DNA of 64,000 nucleotides, from contig NW_027473315.1 in NCBI RefSeq assembly GCF_050947335.1, positions 5,332,001 to 5,396,000 on the forward strand, in the 5' to 3' direction. Source of the DNA: Megachile rotundata. Taxonomy: Eukaryota; Arthropoda; Insecta; Hymenoptera; Megachilidae. The translations under genes and the position numbers were made by a program. The notes below the pieces were generated by a model, which ran no database searches, was not told where the DNA came from, and saw only the letters and a program-made list of their open reading frames with translations. Positions 28,601 to 42,606 of the stretch are shown in pieces. Each line of letters begins with the position of its first letter. The stretch's first letter is position 1.

Positions 28601-29178
28601 GTATGATTGTGATTGTATGATTGCGATCGTATGATTGTGATTGTTTGACTGCGATTGTATGATTGTGATTGAAAGATTGTGATTGAATGGTTGTGAGTGT
28701 ATGATTGTGATTGTATGATTGCGATCGTATGATTGCGATTGCTTGATTGCGATTGTATTATTGTGATTGTATGATTGTGATTGTATGATTGTGATTGTAT
28801 GATTGTGATTGTATGATTGTGATTGTATGATTGTGATTGTGTGATTGTGATTGTATCATTGTGATTGTATGATTGTGATTGTATGATTGTGATTGTATGA
28901 TTGTGATAGTATGATTGTGATTGTATGATTGTTTTTGCATGATTGTGATTCTATAGTAGTAATTGTATGATTGTGATCGTATGATTGTTATTGTATGATT
29001 GTGATTGAATGATTGTGATTGCTTGATCGCGATTGTATGATTGTGATTGTATGATTGTGATTGTATGATTGTGATCGTATGATTGTTATTGTATGATTGT
29101 GATTGAATGGTTGTGAGTGTATGATTGTGATTGTATGATTGCGATCGTATGATTGTGATTGTATGATTGTGATTGTAT
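25637..29178. repeat. Long duplicated block, first copy
   Basis: This pairs with about 32049-35254. The offset is 6412 at the first CTATAG marker (25703 against 32115), 6440 at TTTCATG (26404 against 32844) and 6076 by 28.8 kb. The +28 is explained by a two-unit deletion here near 26000, where the CTATAG cassette is absent. The -364 is explained by loss of 26 units in the later copy near 32920. Shared private variants include GCGATTTTATAG, GATTGTGTTTGTAT and GTATCATTG. The block ends at array alpha-3. Confidence 0.87.
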
Positions 29179-29682
29179 GATTGTGATTGTGTGATTGTGA
29201 TTGTGTGATTGTGATTGTGTGATTGTGATTGTGTGATTGTGATTGTGTGATTGTGATTGTGTGATTGTGATTGTGTGATTGTGATTGTGTGATTGTGATT
29301 GTGTGATTGTGATTGTGTGATTGTGATTGTGTGATTGTGATTGTGTGATTGTGATTGTGTGATTGTGATGGTGTGATTGTGATTGTGTGATTGTGATTGT
29401 GTGATTGTGATTGTGTGATTGTGATTGTGTGATTGCGATTGTGTGATTGTGATTGTGTGATTGTGATTGGGTGATTGTGATTGGGTGATTGTGATTGGGT
29501 GATTGTGATTGCGTGATTGTGATTGCGTGATTGTGATTGCGTGATTGTGATTGCGTGATTGTGATTGCGTGATTGTGATTGCGTGATTGTGATTGCGTGA
29601 TTGTGATTGCGTGATTGTGATTGCGTGATTGTGATTGCGTGATCGTGATTGCGTGATTGTGATTGCGTGATTGTGATTGCGT
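29179..29682. repeat. Homogeneous variant array alpha-3 (36 units)
   Basis: Twenty GTGT-type units (29179-29458), including GATGGTGT at unit 14 and one GATTGCGATTGTGT; then three GGGT units (29459-29500); then 13 GCGT units (29501-29682), one of which is GATCGTGATTGCGT near 29641. That last variant is shared with alpha-4 and alpha-5 but not with alpha-2 or alpha-6. Confidence 0.95.
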
Positions 29683-30082
29683 GATTGTGATTGTATGTTT
29701 GTGATTGAATGATTGTGAGTGTATTATTGTGATTGTATGATTGCGATCGTATGATTGCGATTGTATGATTGTGATTCTATGATTGTGATTGCATGATTGT
29801 GATTGTATGATTGTGATTGCATGATTGTGATTGTATGATTGTGATTGTATGATTGTGATAGTATGATTGTGATTGTATGATTGTTTTTGTATGATTGTGA
29901 TTCTATAGTAGTAATTGTATGATTGTGATCGTATGATTGTTATTGCATGATTGTGATTGAATGATTGTGATTGTATGATTGTTTTTGTATGATTGTGATT
30001 CCATAGTAGTAATTGTATGATTGTGATCGTATGATTGTTATTGCATGATTGTGATTGAATGATTGTGATTGTATGATTGTGA
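29683..30082. repeat. Array flank and two close CTATAG/CCATAG cassettes
   Basis: This is the common right flank of the alpha arrays: GTTTGTGATTGAAT, TATTATTG, GCGATCG, GATTCTATG, then GCATG units. Two CTATAG-type cassettes about 100 bp apart follow, the second being CCATAGTAG near 30001. The arrangement parallels 3340-3720 and 14481-14870. Confidence 0.82.
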
Positions 30083-31590
30083 TTGTATGATTGTGATTGT
30101 ACGATTGTGATTGTATGATTGTGATTGAATGATTGTGAGTGTATGCTTGCGATTGTGTGATTGCGATCGTATGATTGTGATTGCTTGATTGCGATTGTAT
30201 GATTGTGATTGTATGATTGTGATTGTTTGATTGCGATTCTATAGTAGTAATTGTATGATTGTGATCGTATGATTGTTATTGTATGATTGTGATTGAATGA
30301 TTTTGAGTGTATGATTGTGATTGTATGATTGCGATCGTATGATTGTGATTGAATGATTGTGAGTGTATGATTGCGATTGTATGATTGTGATAGTATGATT
30401 GTTTTTGTATGATTGTGATTGTATAGTGGTAATTGTATGATTGTGATTGTATGATTGTGATTGTATGATTGTGATTGAATGATTGTGAGTGTATGATTGT
30501 GATTGTATGATTGCGATCGTATGATTGTGATTGTTTGACTGCGATTGTAAGATTGTGATTATATGATTGCGATCGTATGATTTTGATTGTATGATTGTGG
30601 TTGTATGATTGTGATTGTATGATTGTGATTGTATGATTGTGATGGTATGATTGTGATTGTCTGATTGTGGTTGTATGATTGTGATTGTATGATTGCGATC
30701 GTATGATTGTGATTGTTTGACTGCGATTGTATGATTGTGATTGTAAGATTGTGATTGTATGATTGTGATTGTATGATTGTGATTTCATGATTGTGATTGT
30801 ATGATTGTGATTGTATGATTGTGATTGTACGATTGTGATTGTATGATTGTGATTGAATGGTTGTGAGTGTATGATTGTGATTGTATGATTGCGATCGTAT
30901 GATTGTGATTGCTTGATTGCGATTGTATTATTGTGATTGTATGATTGTGATTGTATGATTGTGGTTGTATGATTGTGATTGTATGATTGTGACCGTATGA
31001 TTGTGATTGTATGATTGTGATTGAATGATTGTGAGTGTATGATTGTGATTGTATGATTGCGATCGTATGATTGTGATTGTTTGATTGCGATTCTATAGTA
31101 GTAATTGTATGATTGTGATCGTATGATTGTTATTGTATGATTGTGATTGAATGATTTTGAGTTAATCATTGTGATTGTATGATTGCGATCGTATGATTGT
31201 GATTGAATGATTGTGAGTGTATGCTTGCGATTGTATGATTGTGATAGTATGATTGTTTTTGTATGATTGTGATTGTATAGTGGTAATTGTATGATTGTGA
31301 TGGTATGATTGTGATGGTATGATTGTGATTGTATGATTGTGATTGAATGATTGTGATGGTATGATTGTGATTGTGTGATTGTGATTGTATGATTGTGATT
31401 GTATGATTGTGATTGTATGATTGTGATCGTATGATTGTGATTGTATGATTGTGATTGTATAATTATGATTGTATGATTGTGATTGCATGATTGTGATTGT
31501 ATGATTGTGATTGCATGATTGTGATTGCATGATTGTGATAGTATGATTGTTTTTGTATGATTGTGATTGTATAGTAGTAATTGTATGATT
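30083..31590. repeat. 2-kb HOR sub-block, copy 3 (truncated)
   Basis: This matches 18465 to about 19970 at an offset of 11618 (830 units minus two bases for the 13-mers at 20529 and 25624). GTACG is at 30102 against 18484 and 7553. The match stops just before the GTCATCG unit, where a local 294-bp duplication begins. Confidence 0.88.
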
Positions 31591-31750
31591 GTGATGGTAT
31601 GATTGTGATGGTATGATTGTGATTGTATGATTGTGATTGAATGATTGTGATGGTATGATTGTGATTGTGTGATTGTGATTGTATGATTGTGATTGTATGA
31701 TTGTGATTGTATGATTGTGATCGTATGATTGTGATTGTATGATTGTGATT
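31290..31750. repeat. 294-bp local duplication (21 units)
   Basis: Paired GATGGTATG units start at 31299 and again at 31593, 294 bp apart. Each is followed by the same GAATGATTGTGATGG and GTGTGATTG variants. After about 31750 the sequence resumes material like 20.0 kb (GATTATATG, then GATAGTGATTG). Confidence 0.82.
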
Positions 31751-32048
31751 ATATGATTGTGATTGTATGATAGTGATTGAATGATTGTGAGTGTATGCTT
31801 GCGATTGTATGATTGTGATTGTATGATTGTTTTTGTATGATTGTGATTCTATAGTAGTATTTGTATGATTGTGATCGTATGGTTGTTATTGTATGATTGT
31901 GATTGAATGATTGTGAGTGTATGATTGTGATTGTATGATTGTGATTGTATGATTGTGATTGAATGATTGTGAGTGTATGATTGTGATTGTATGATTGCGA
32001 TCGTATGATTGTGATTGTTTGACTGCGATTGTATGATTGTGATTGTAA
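31751..32048. repeat. Satellite joining two block types
   Basis: This resembles 20.0-20.33 kb at an offset of 11730 (the CTATAGTATTTG C is at 31849 against 20119). It then switches near the GTAAG variant to the 756-bp-type unit that starts the next block. Confidence 0.78.
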
Positions 32049-35000
32049 GATTGTGATTGTATGATTGTGATAGTATGATTGTGATTGTATGATTGTTTTT
32101 GTATGATTGTGATTCTATAGTAGTAATTGTATGATTGTGATCGTATGATTGTTATTGCATGATTGTGATTGAATGATTGTGATTGCTTGATTGCGATTGT
32201 ATGATTGTGATTGTATGATTGTGATTGTATGATTGTGATTGCATGATTGTGATTGTATGATTGTGATTGTATGATTGTGATTGTATGATTGTGATTGTAT
32301 GATTGGGATAGTATGATTGTGATTGTATGATTGTGATTGTATGATTGTGAATGAATGATTGTGATTGTATGATTGTGACTGTATGATTGTGATAGTATGA
32401 TTGTTTTTGTATGATTGTGATTCTATAGTAGTAAATGTATGATTGTGATCGTATGGTTGTTATTGTATGATTGTGATTGAATGATTGTGAGTGTATGATT
32501 GTGATTGTATAATTGTGATTGTATGTTTGTGATTGAATGATTGTGAGTGTATGATTGTGATTGTATGATTGCGATCGTATGATTGTGATTGTATGATTGT
32601 TGTTGTATGATTGTGATTGTATGATTGTGATTGTATGATTGTGATTGTATGATTGTGATTGTACGATTATGATTGTATGTTTGTGATTGTATGATTGTGA
32701 TGGTATGATTGTGATTGTCTGATTGTGGTTGTATGATTGTGGTTGTATGATTGCGATCGTATGATTGTGATTGTTTGACTGCGATTGTATGATTGTGATT
32801 GTAAGATTGTGATTGTATGATTGTGATTGTATGATTGTGATTTCATGATTGTGATTGTATGATTGTGATTGTATGATTGTGATTGTACGATTGTGATTGT
32901 ATGATTGTGATTGAATGGTTGTGAGTGTATGATTGTGATTGTATGATTGCTATCGTATGATTGTGATTGCTTGATTGCGATTGTATTATTGTGATTGTAT
33001 GATTGTGATTGTATAATTGTGGTTGTATGATTGTGATTGTACGATTGTGATCGTATGATTGTGATTGTATGATTGTGATTGAATGATTGTGAGAGTATGA
33101 TTGTGATTGTATGATTGCGATCGTATGATTGTGATTGTTTGATTGCGATTCTATAGTAGTAATTGTATGATTGTGATCGTATGATTGTTATTGTATGACT
33201 GTGATTGAATGATTTTGAGTGTATGATTGTGATTGTATGATTGCGACCGTATGATTGTGATTGAATGATTGTGATTGTTTGATTGCGATTGTATGATTGT
33301 GATTGTATGATTGTTTTTGTATGATTGTGATTACATAGTAGTAATTGTATGATTGTGATTGTATGATTGTTATTGTATGATTGTGATTGAATGATTGTTT
33401 TTGTATGATTGTGATTCTATAGTAGTAATTGTATGATTGTGATCGTATGGTTGTTATTGTATGATTGTGATTGTATGATTGTGATTGTATGATTGTGATT
33501 GTATGATTGTGATTGTATGATTGTGATTGTATGATTGTGATTGTATGATTGTGATTGTACGATTATGATTGTTTGACTGCGATTGTATGATTGTGATTGT
33601 ATGATTGTGATTGTATGATTGTGATAGTATGATTGTGATTGTATGATTGTTTTTGTATGATTGTGATTCTATAGCAGTAATTGTATGATTGTGATCGTAT
33701 GATTGTTATTGTATGATTGTGATTGAATGATTGTGATTGCTTGATCGCGATTGTATGATTGTGATTGTATGATTGTGATTGTATGATTGTGATCGTATGA
33801 TTGTTATTGTATGATTGTGATTGAATGGTTGTGAGTGTATGATTGTGATTGTATGATTGCGATCGTATGATTGTGATTGTATGATTGCTATCGTATGATT
33901 GTGATTGCTTGATTGCGATTGTATTATTGTGATTGTATGATTGTGATTGTATAATTGTGGTTGTATGATTGTGATTGTACGATTGTGATCGTATGATTGT
34001 GATTGTATGATTGTGATTGAATGATTGTGAGTGTATGATTGTGATTGTATGATTGCGATCGTATGATTGTGATTGTTTGATTGCGATTTTATAGTAGTAA
34101 TTGTATGATTGTGATCGTATGATTATTATTGTATGATTGTGATTGAATGATTTTGAGTGTATGATTGTGTTTGTATGATTGCGATCGTATGATTGTGATT
34201 GAATGATTGTGATTGTTTGATTGCGATTGTATGATTGTGATTGTATGATTGTGATTGTATGATTGTTTTTGTATGATTGTGATTACATAGTAGTAATTGT
34301 ATGATTGTGATTGTATGATTGTTATTGTATGATTGTGATTGAATGATTGTTTTTGTATGATTGTGATTCTATAGTAGTAATTGTATGATTGTGATCGTAT
34401 GGTTGTTATTGTATGATTGTGATTGAATGATTGTGAGTGTATGATTGTGATTGTATAATTGTGATTGTATGTTTGTGATTGAATGATTGTGAGTGTATGA
34501 TTGTGATTGTATGATTGCGATCGTATGATTGTGATTGTATGATTGTGGTTGTATGATTGTGATTGTATGATTGTGATTGTATGATTGTGATTGTACGATT
34601 GTGATTGTACGATTATGATTGTATGATTGTGATTGTATGATTGTGATGGTATGATTGTGATTGTCTGATTGTGGTTGTATGATTGTGATTGTATGATTGC
34701 GATCGTATGATTGTGATTGTTTGACTGCGATTGTATGATTGTGATTGAAAGATTGTGATTGAATGGTTGTGAGTGTATGATTGTGATTGTATGATTGCGA
34801 TCGTATGATTGCGATTGCTTGATTGCGATTGTATTATTGTGATTGTATGATTGTGATTGTATGATTGTGATTGTATGATTGTGATTGTATGATTGTGATT
34901 GTATGATTGTGATTGTGTGATTGTGATTGTATCATTGTGATTGTATGATTGTGATTGTATGATTGTGATTGTATGATTGTGATAGTATGATTGTGATTGT

Positions 35001-35254
35001 ATGATTGTTTTTGCATGATTGTGATTCTATAGTAGTAATTGTATGATTGTGATCATATGATTGTTATTGTATGATTGTGATTGAATGATTGTGATTGCTT
35101 GATCGCGATTGTATGATTGTGATTGTATGATTGTGATTGTATGATTGTGATCGTATGATTGTTATTGTATGATTGTGATTGAATGGTTGTGAGTGTATGA
35201 TTGTGATTGTATGATTGCGATCGTATGATTGTGATTGTATGATTGTGATTGTAT
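32049..35254. repeat. Long duplicated block, second copy
   Basis: This is the partner of 25637-29178. It keeps the CTATAG cassette that the first copy lost near 26000 and lacks 364 bp near 32920. Private substitutions include a GATTATTATTG variant near 34126 and GATCATATG near 35050. It leads directly into array alpha-4. Confidence 0.87.
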
Positions 35255-35800
35255 GATTGTGATTGTGTGATTGTGATTGTGTGATTGTGATTGTGTGATT
35301 GTGATTGTGTGATTGTGATTGTGTGATTGTGATTGTGTGATTGTGATTGTGTGATTGTGATTGTGTGATTGTGATTGTGTGATTGTGATTGTGTGATTGT
35401 GATTGTGTGATTGTGATTGTGTGATTGTGATTGTGTGATTGTGATAGTGTGATTGTGATTGTGTGATTGTGATTGTGTGATTGTGATTGTGTGATTGTGA
35501 TTGTGTGATTGTGATTGTGTGATTGTGATTGTGTGATTGTGATTGTGTGATTGTGATTGGGTGATTGTGATTGGGTGATTGTGATTGGGTGATTGTGATT
35601 GCGTGATTGTGATTGCGTGATTGTGATTGCGTGATTGTGATTGCGTGATTGTGATTGCGTGATTGTGATTGCGTGATTGTGATTGCGTGATTGTGATTGC
35701 GTGATTGTGATTGCGTGATTGTGATTGCGTGATTGTGATTGCGTGATTGTGATTGCGTGATCGTGATTGCGTGATTGTGATTGCGTGATTGTGATTGCGT
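35255..35800. repeat. Homogeneous variant array alpha-4 (39 units)
   Basis: Twenty-one GTGT-type units (35255-35548), with GATAGTGT at unit 14; three GGGT units (35549-35590); then 15 GCGT units (35591-35800), including GATCGTGATTGCGT near 35760. It is three units longer than alpha-3, its partner in the duplicated block. Confidence 0.95.
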
Positions 35801-37636
35801 GATTGTGATTGTATGTTTGTGATTGAATGATTGTGAGTGTATTATTGTGATTGTATGATTGCGATCGTATGATTGCGATTGTATGATTGTGATTCTATGA
35901 TTGTGATTGCATGATTGTGATTGTATGATTGTGATTGCATGATTGTGATTGTATGATTGTGATTGTATGATTGTGATAGTATGATTGTGATTGTATGATT
36001 GTGATTGAATGATTGTGAGAGTATGATTGTGATTCTCTGATTGCGATCGTATGATTGTGATTGTTTGATTGCGATTGTATGATTATGATTGTATGATTGT
36101 GATCGTATGATTGTGATTGTATGATTGTGATTGAATGATTGTGAGAGTATGAATGTGATTGTATGATTGCGATCGTATGATTGTGATTGTTTGATTGCGA
36201 TTGTATGATTGTGATTGTATGATTGTGATTGTATGATTGTGATGGTATGATTGTGATTGTATGATTGCGATAGTATGATTGTGATTGTATGATTGTGATT
36301 GTATGATTGTGAATGAATGATTGTGATTGTATGATTGTGATTGTATGATTGTGATAGTATGATTGTTTTTGTATGATTGTGATTGTATAGTGGTAATTGT
36401 ATGATTGTCATCGTATGATTGTTATTGCATAATTGTGATTGAATGATTGTGATTGTATGATTGTGATTGTATGATTGTGATTGTATGATTGTGATGGTAT
36501 GATTGTGATTGTATGATTGCGATAGTATGATTGTGGTTGTATGATTGTGATTGTATGATTGTGATTGTATGATTGTGATTGTATGATTGTGATTGCATGA
36601 TTGTGATTGTATGATTGTGATTGTATGATTGTGATTGTATGATTGTGATTGTATGATTGTGATTGTATGATTGTGATTGTATGATTGCGATCGTATGATT
36701 GCGATTGTATGATTGTGATTCTATGATTGTGATTGCATGATTGTGATTGTATGATTGTGATTGCATGATTGTGATTGTATGATTGTGATTGTATGATTGT
36801 GATAGTATGATTGTGATAGTATGATTGTGATTGTATGATTGTTTTTGTATGATTGTGATTCTATAGTAGTAATTGTATGATTGTGATCGTATGATTGTGA
36901 TTGTATGATTGTGATTGCATGATTGTGATTGTATGATTGTGATTGTATGATTGTGATTGTATGATTGTGATTGTATGATTGTGATTGTATGATTGTGATT
37001 GTATGATTGCGATCGTATGATTGCGATTGTATGATTGTGATTCTATGATTGTGATTGCATGATTGTGATTGTATGATTGTGATTGCATGATTGTGATTGT
37101 ATGATTGTGATTGTATGATTGTGATAGTATGATTGTGATAGTATGATTGTGATTGTATGATTGTTTTTGTATGATTGTGATTCTATAGTAGTAATTGTAT
37201 GATTGTGATCGTATGATTGTTATTGCATAATTGTGATTGAATGATTGTGATTGTATGATTGTGATTGTATGATTGTGATTGTATGATTGTGATGGTATGA
37301 TTGTGATTGTATGATTGCGATAGTATGATTGTGGTTGTATGATTGTGATTGTATGATTGCGATCGTATGATTGTGATTGTTTGACTGCGATTGTATGATT
37401 GTGATTGTAAGATTGTGATTGTATGATTGTGATTGTATGATTGTGATTGTATGATTGTGATTGTGTGATTATGATTGTATGTATGTGATTGTATGTTTGT
37501 GAAGGTATGATTGTGATTGTATGATTGTGATCGTATGATTGTGATTGTATGATTGTGATTGAATGATTGTGAGAGTATGATTGTGATTCTCTGATTGCGA
37601 TCGTATGATTGTGATTGTTTGATTGCGATTGTATGA
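35801..37636. repeat. Transition zone with short duplications
   Basis: This begins with the usual alpha right flank, then GATTCTCTG, GAGAGTATG and GAATGTGATTG variants not seen before this point. A block with GCGATCG, GATTCTATG and GCATG units is present near 36680 and again near 37010. GCATAATTG variants are at about 36428 and 37226, and GTCATCG is near 36409. Related copies occur at 48.6-49.1 and 62.6-63.0 kb (GTCATCG offsets 12684 and then 13921). Confidence 0.8.
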
Positions 37637-40600
37637 TTATGATTGTATGTTTGTGATTGTATGATTGTGATGGTATGATTGTGATTGTATGATTGTGATC
37701 GTATGATTGTGATTGTATGATTGTGATTGAATGTTTGTGAGAGTATGAATGTGATTGTATGATTGCGATCGTATGATTGTGATTGTTTGATTGCGATTGT
37801 ATGATTGTGATTGTATGATTGTGATTGTATGATTGTGATGGTATGATTGTGATTGTATGATTGCGATAGTATGATTGTGATTGTATGATTGTGAATGAAC
37901 GATTGTGATTGTATGATTGTGATTGTATGATTGTGATGGTATGATTGTTTTTGTATGATTGTGATTGTATAGTGGTAATTGTATGATTGTCATCGTATGA
38001 TTGTGATTGTATGGTTGTGATTGTATGATTGTGATTATATGATTGTGATTGTATGATAGTGATTGAATGATTGTGATTGTATGCTTGCGATAGTATGATT
38101 GTGATTGTATGATTGTTTTTGTATGATTGTGATTCTATAGTAGTAATTGTATGATTGTGATTGTATGGTTGTTATTGTATGATTGTGATTGAATGATTGC
38201 GAGTGTATGATTGTGATTGTATGATTGTGATTGTATGTTTGTGATTGAATGATTGTGGGTGTATGATTGTGATTGTATGATTGTGATTGTATGATTGTGA
38301 TTGTATGTTCGTGATTTTATGATTGTGATTGTATGATTGTGATTGAATGATTGTGAGAGTATCATTGTGATTGTATGATTGCGATCGTATGACTGTGATT
38401 GTTTGATTGCGATTGTATGATTATGATTGTATGATTGTGATTGTATGATTGTGATTGCATGATTGTGATTGTATGATTGTGATTGTATGATTGTGATTGT
38501 ATGATTGTGATAGTATGATTGTGATTGTATGATTGTTCTTGTATGATTGTGATTCTATAGTAGTAATTGTATGATTGTGATCGTATGATTGTTATTGTAT
38601 GATTGTGATTGAATGATTGTGATTGCTTGATCGCGATTGTATGATTGTGATTGTATGATTGTGATCGTATGATTGTTATTGTATGATTGTGATTGAATGG
38701 TTGTGAGTGTATGATTGTGACTGTATGATTGCGATCGTATGATTGTGATTGCTTGATTGCGATTGTATTATTGTGATTGTATGATTGTGATTGTATGATT
38801 GTGGTTGTATGATTGTGATTGTATGATTGTGATCGTATGATTGTGATTGTATGATTGTGATTGAATGATTGTGAGTGTACGATTGTGATTGTATGATTGC
38901 GATCGTATGATTGTGATTGTTTGACTGCGATTGTATGATAGTGATTGTACGATTGTGATTGTATGATTGTGATTGTATGATTGTGATTTCATTATGGTGA
39001 TTGTATGATTGTGATTGTATGATTGTGATTGTACGATTATGATTGTATGTTTGTGATTGTATGATTGTGATGGTATGATTGTGATTGTCTGATTGTGGTT
39101 GTATGATTGTGATTGTATGATTGCGATCGTATGATTGTGATTGTATGATTGTGGTTGTATGATTGTGATTGTATGATTGTGATTGTATGATTGTGATTGT
39201 ATGATTGTGATTGTACGATTATGATTGTATGTTTGTGATTGTATGATTGTGATGGTATGATTGTGATTGTATGATTGTGGTTGTATGGTTGTGATTGTAT
39301 GATTGCGATCGTATGATTGTGATTGTTTGACTGCGATTGTGTGATTGTGATTGTAAGATTGTGATTGTATGATTGTGATTGTATGATTGTGATTTCATTA
39401 TGGTGATTGTATGATTGTGATTGTATGATTGTGATTGTACGATTGTGATTGTATGATTGTGATTGAATGATTGTGAGTGTATGCTTGCGATTGTATGATT
39501 GCGATCGTATGATTGTGATTGCTTGATTGCGATTGTATGATTGTGATTGTATGATTGTGATTGTATGATTGTGATTGCATGATTGTGATTGTATGATTGT
39601 GATTGTATGATTGTGATTGTATGATTGTGATAGTATGATTGTGATTGTATGATTGTTCTTGTATGATTGTGATTCTATAGTAGTAATTGTATGATTGTGA
39701 TCGTATGATTGTTATTGTATGATTGTGATTGAATGATTGTGATTGCTTGATCGCGATTGTATGATTGTGATTGTATGATTGTGATCGTATGATTGTTATT
39801 GTATGATTGTGATTGAATGGTTGTGAGTGTATGATTGTGACTGTATGATTGCGATCGTATGATTGTGATTGCTTGATTGCGATTGTATTATTGTGATTGT
39901 ATGATTGTGATTGTATGATTGTGGTTGTATGATTGTGATTGTATGATTGTGATCGTATGATTGTGATTGTATGATTGTGATTGAATGATTGTGAGTGTAT
40001 GATTGTGATTGTATGATTGCGATCGTATGATTGTGAATGTTTGATTGCGATTCTATAGTAGTAATTGTATGATTGTGATCGTATGATTGTTATTGTATGA
40101 TTGTGATTGAATGATTTTGAGTGTATGATTGTGATTGTATGATTGCGATCGTATGATTGTGATTGAATGATTGTGGGTGTATGATTGCGATTGTATGATT
40201 GTGATAGTATGATTGTTTTTGTATGATTGTGATTGTATAGTGGTAATTGTATGATTGTGATTGTATGATTGTGATTGTATGATTGTGATTGAATGATTGT
40301 GAGTGTATGATTGTGATTGTATGATTGCGATCGTATGATTGTGATTGTTTGACTGCGATTGTAAGATTGTGATTGTATGATTGCGATCGTATGATTTTGA
40401 TTGTATGATTGTGGTTGTATGATTGTGATTGTATGATTGCGATCGTATGATTGTGATTGTTTGACTGCGATTGTATGATTGTGATTGTAAGATTGTGATT
40501 GTATGATTGTGATTGTATGATTGTGATTGTATGATTGTGATTTCATTATGGTGATTGTATGATTGTGATTGTATGATTGTGATTGTACGATTGTGTTTGT

Positions 40601-42606
40601 ATGATTGTGATTGAATGATTGTGAGTGTATGCTTGCGATTGTATGATTGCGATCGTATGATTGTGATTGCTTGATTGCGATTGTATGATTGTGATTGTAT
40701 GATTGTGATTGTATGATTGTGATTGCATGATTGTGATTGTATGATTGTGATTGTATGATTGTGATTGTATGATTGTGATAGTATGATTGTGATTGTATGA
40801 TTGTTCTTGTATGATTGTGATTCTATAGTAGTAATTGTATGATTGTGATCGTATGATTGTTATTGTATGATTGTGATTGAATGATTGTGATTGCTTGATC
40901 GCGATTGTATGATTGTGATTGTATGATTGTGATCGTATGATTGTTATTGTATGATTGTGATTGAATGGTTGTGAGTGTATGATTGTGACTGTATGATTGC
41001 GATCGTATGATTGTGATTGCTTGATTGCGATTGTATTATTGTGATTGTATGATTGTGATTGTATGATTGTGGTTGTATGATTGTGATTGTATGATTGTGA
41101 TCGTATGATTGTGATTGTTTGATTGCGATTCTATAGTAGTAATTGTATGATTGTGATCGTATGATTGTTATTGTATGATTGTGATTGAATGATTTTGAGT
41201 GTATGATTGTGAGTGTATGATTGCGATTGTATGATTGTGATAGTATGATTGTTTTTGTATGATTGTGATTGTATAGTGGTAATTGTATGATTGTGATTGT
41301 ATGATTGTGATTGTACGATTGTGATTGTATGATTGTGATTGAATGGTTGTGAGTGTATGATTGTGATTGTATGATTGCGATCGTATGATTGTGATTGCTT
41401 GATTGCGATTGTATTATTGTGATTGTATGATTGTGATTGTATGATTGTGGTTGTATGATTGTGATTGTATGATTGTGACCGTATGATTGTGATTGTATGA
41501 TTGTGATCGAATGATTGTGAGTGTATGATTGTGATTGTATGATTGCGATCGTATGATTGTGATTGTTTGATTGCGATTCTATAGTAGTAATTGTATGATT
41601 GTGATCGTATGATTGTTATTGTATGATTGTGATTGAATGATTTTGAGCTAATGATTGTGATTGTATGATTGCGATCGTATGATTGTGATTGAATGATTGT
41701 GAGTGTATGCTTGCGATTGTATGATTGTGATAGTATGATTGTTTTTGTATGATTGTGATTGTATAGTGGTAATTGTATGATTGTGATGGTATGATTGTGA
41801 TGGTATGATTGTGATTGTATGATTGTGATTGAATGATTGTGATGGTATGATTGTGATTGTGTGATTGTGATTGTATGATTGTGATTGTATGATTGTGATT
41901 GTATGATTGTGATCGTATGATTGTGATTGTATGATTGTGATTGTATAATTATGATTGTATGATTGTGATTGCATGATTGTGATTGTATGATTGTGATTGC
42001 ATGATTGTGATTGCATGATTGTGATAGTATGATTGTTTTTGTATGATTGTGATTGTATAGTAGTAATTGTATGATTGTCATCGTATGATTGTGATTGTAT
42101 GGTTGTGATTGTATGATTGTGATTATATGATTGTGATTGTATGATAGTGATTGAATGATTGTGAGTGTATGCTTGCGATTGTATGATTGTGATTGTATGA
42201 TTGTTTTTGTATGATTGTGATTCTATAGTAGTATTTGTATGATTGTGATCGTATGGTTGTTATTGTATGATTGTGATTGAATGATTGTGAGTGTATGATT
42301 GTGATTGTATGATTGTGATTGTATGATTGTGATTGAATGATTGTGAGTGTATGATTGTGATTGTATGATTGCGATCGTATGATTGTGATTGTTTGACTGC
42401 GATTGTATGTTTGTGATTGTAAGATTGTGATTGTATGATTGTGATTGTATGATTGTGATCGTATGATTGTTATTGTATGATTGTGGTTGAATGATTGTGA
42501 GCGTATTATTGTGATTGTATGATTGCGATCGTATGATTGTGATTGCTTGATTGCGATTGTATGATTGTGATTGTATGATTGTGATTGTATGATTGTGATT
42601 GTATGA
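37637..42606. repeat. Second large HOR, copy 1 (4970 bp)
   Basis: The variant order here is repeated from 42607: GTCATCG C at 37991 against 42961 (offset 4970) and CATTATGG C at 38990 against 43596 (offset 4606). The 364-bp change is a stretch near 38465-38830 missing downstream. The block is marked by two variants absent from the first 38 kb, TTTCATTATGG (C at 38990, 39396, 40544) and GTTCTTGTATG. The internal spacings of 406 and 1148 bp are 29 and 82 units. Confidence 0.9.
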
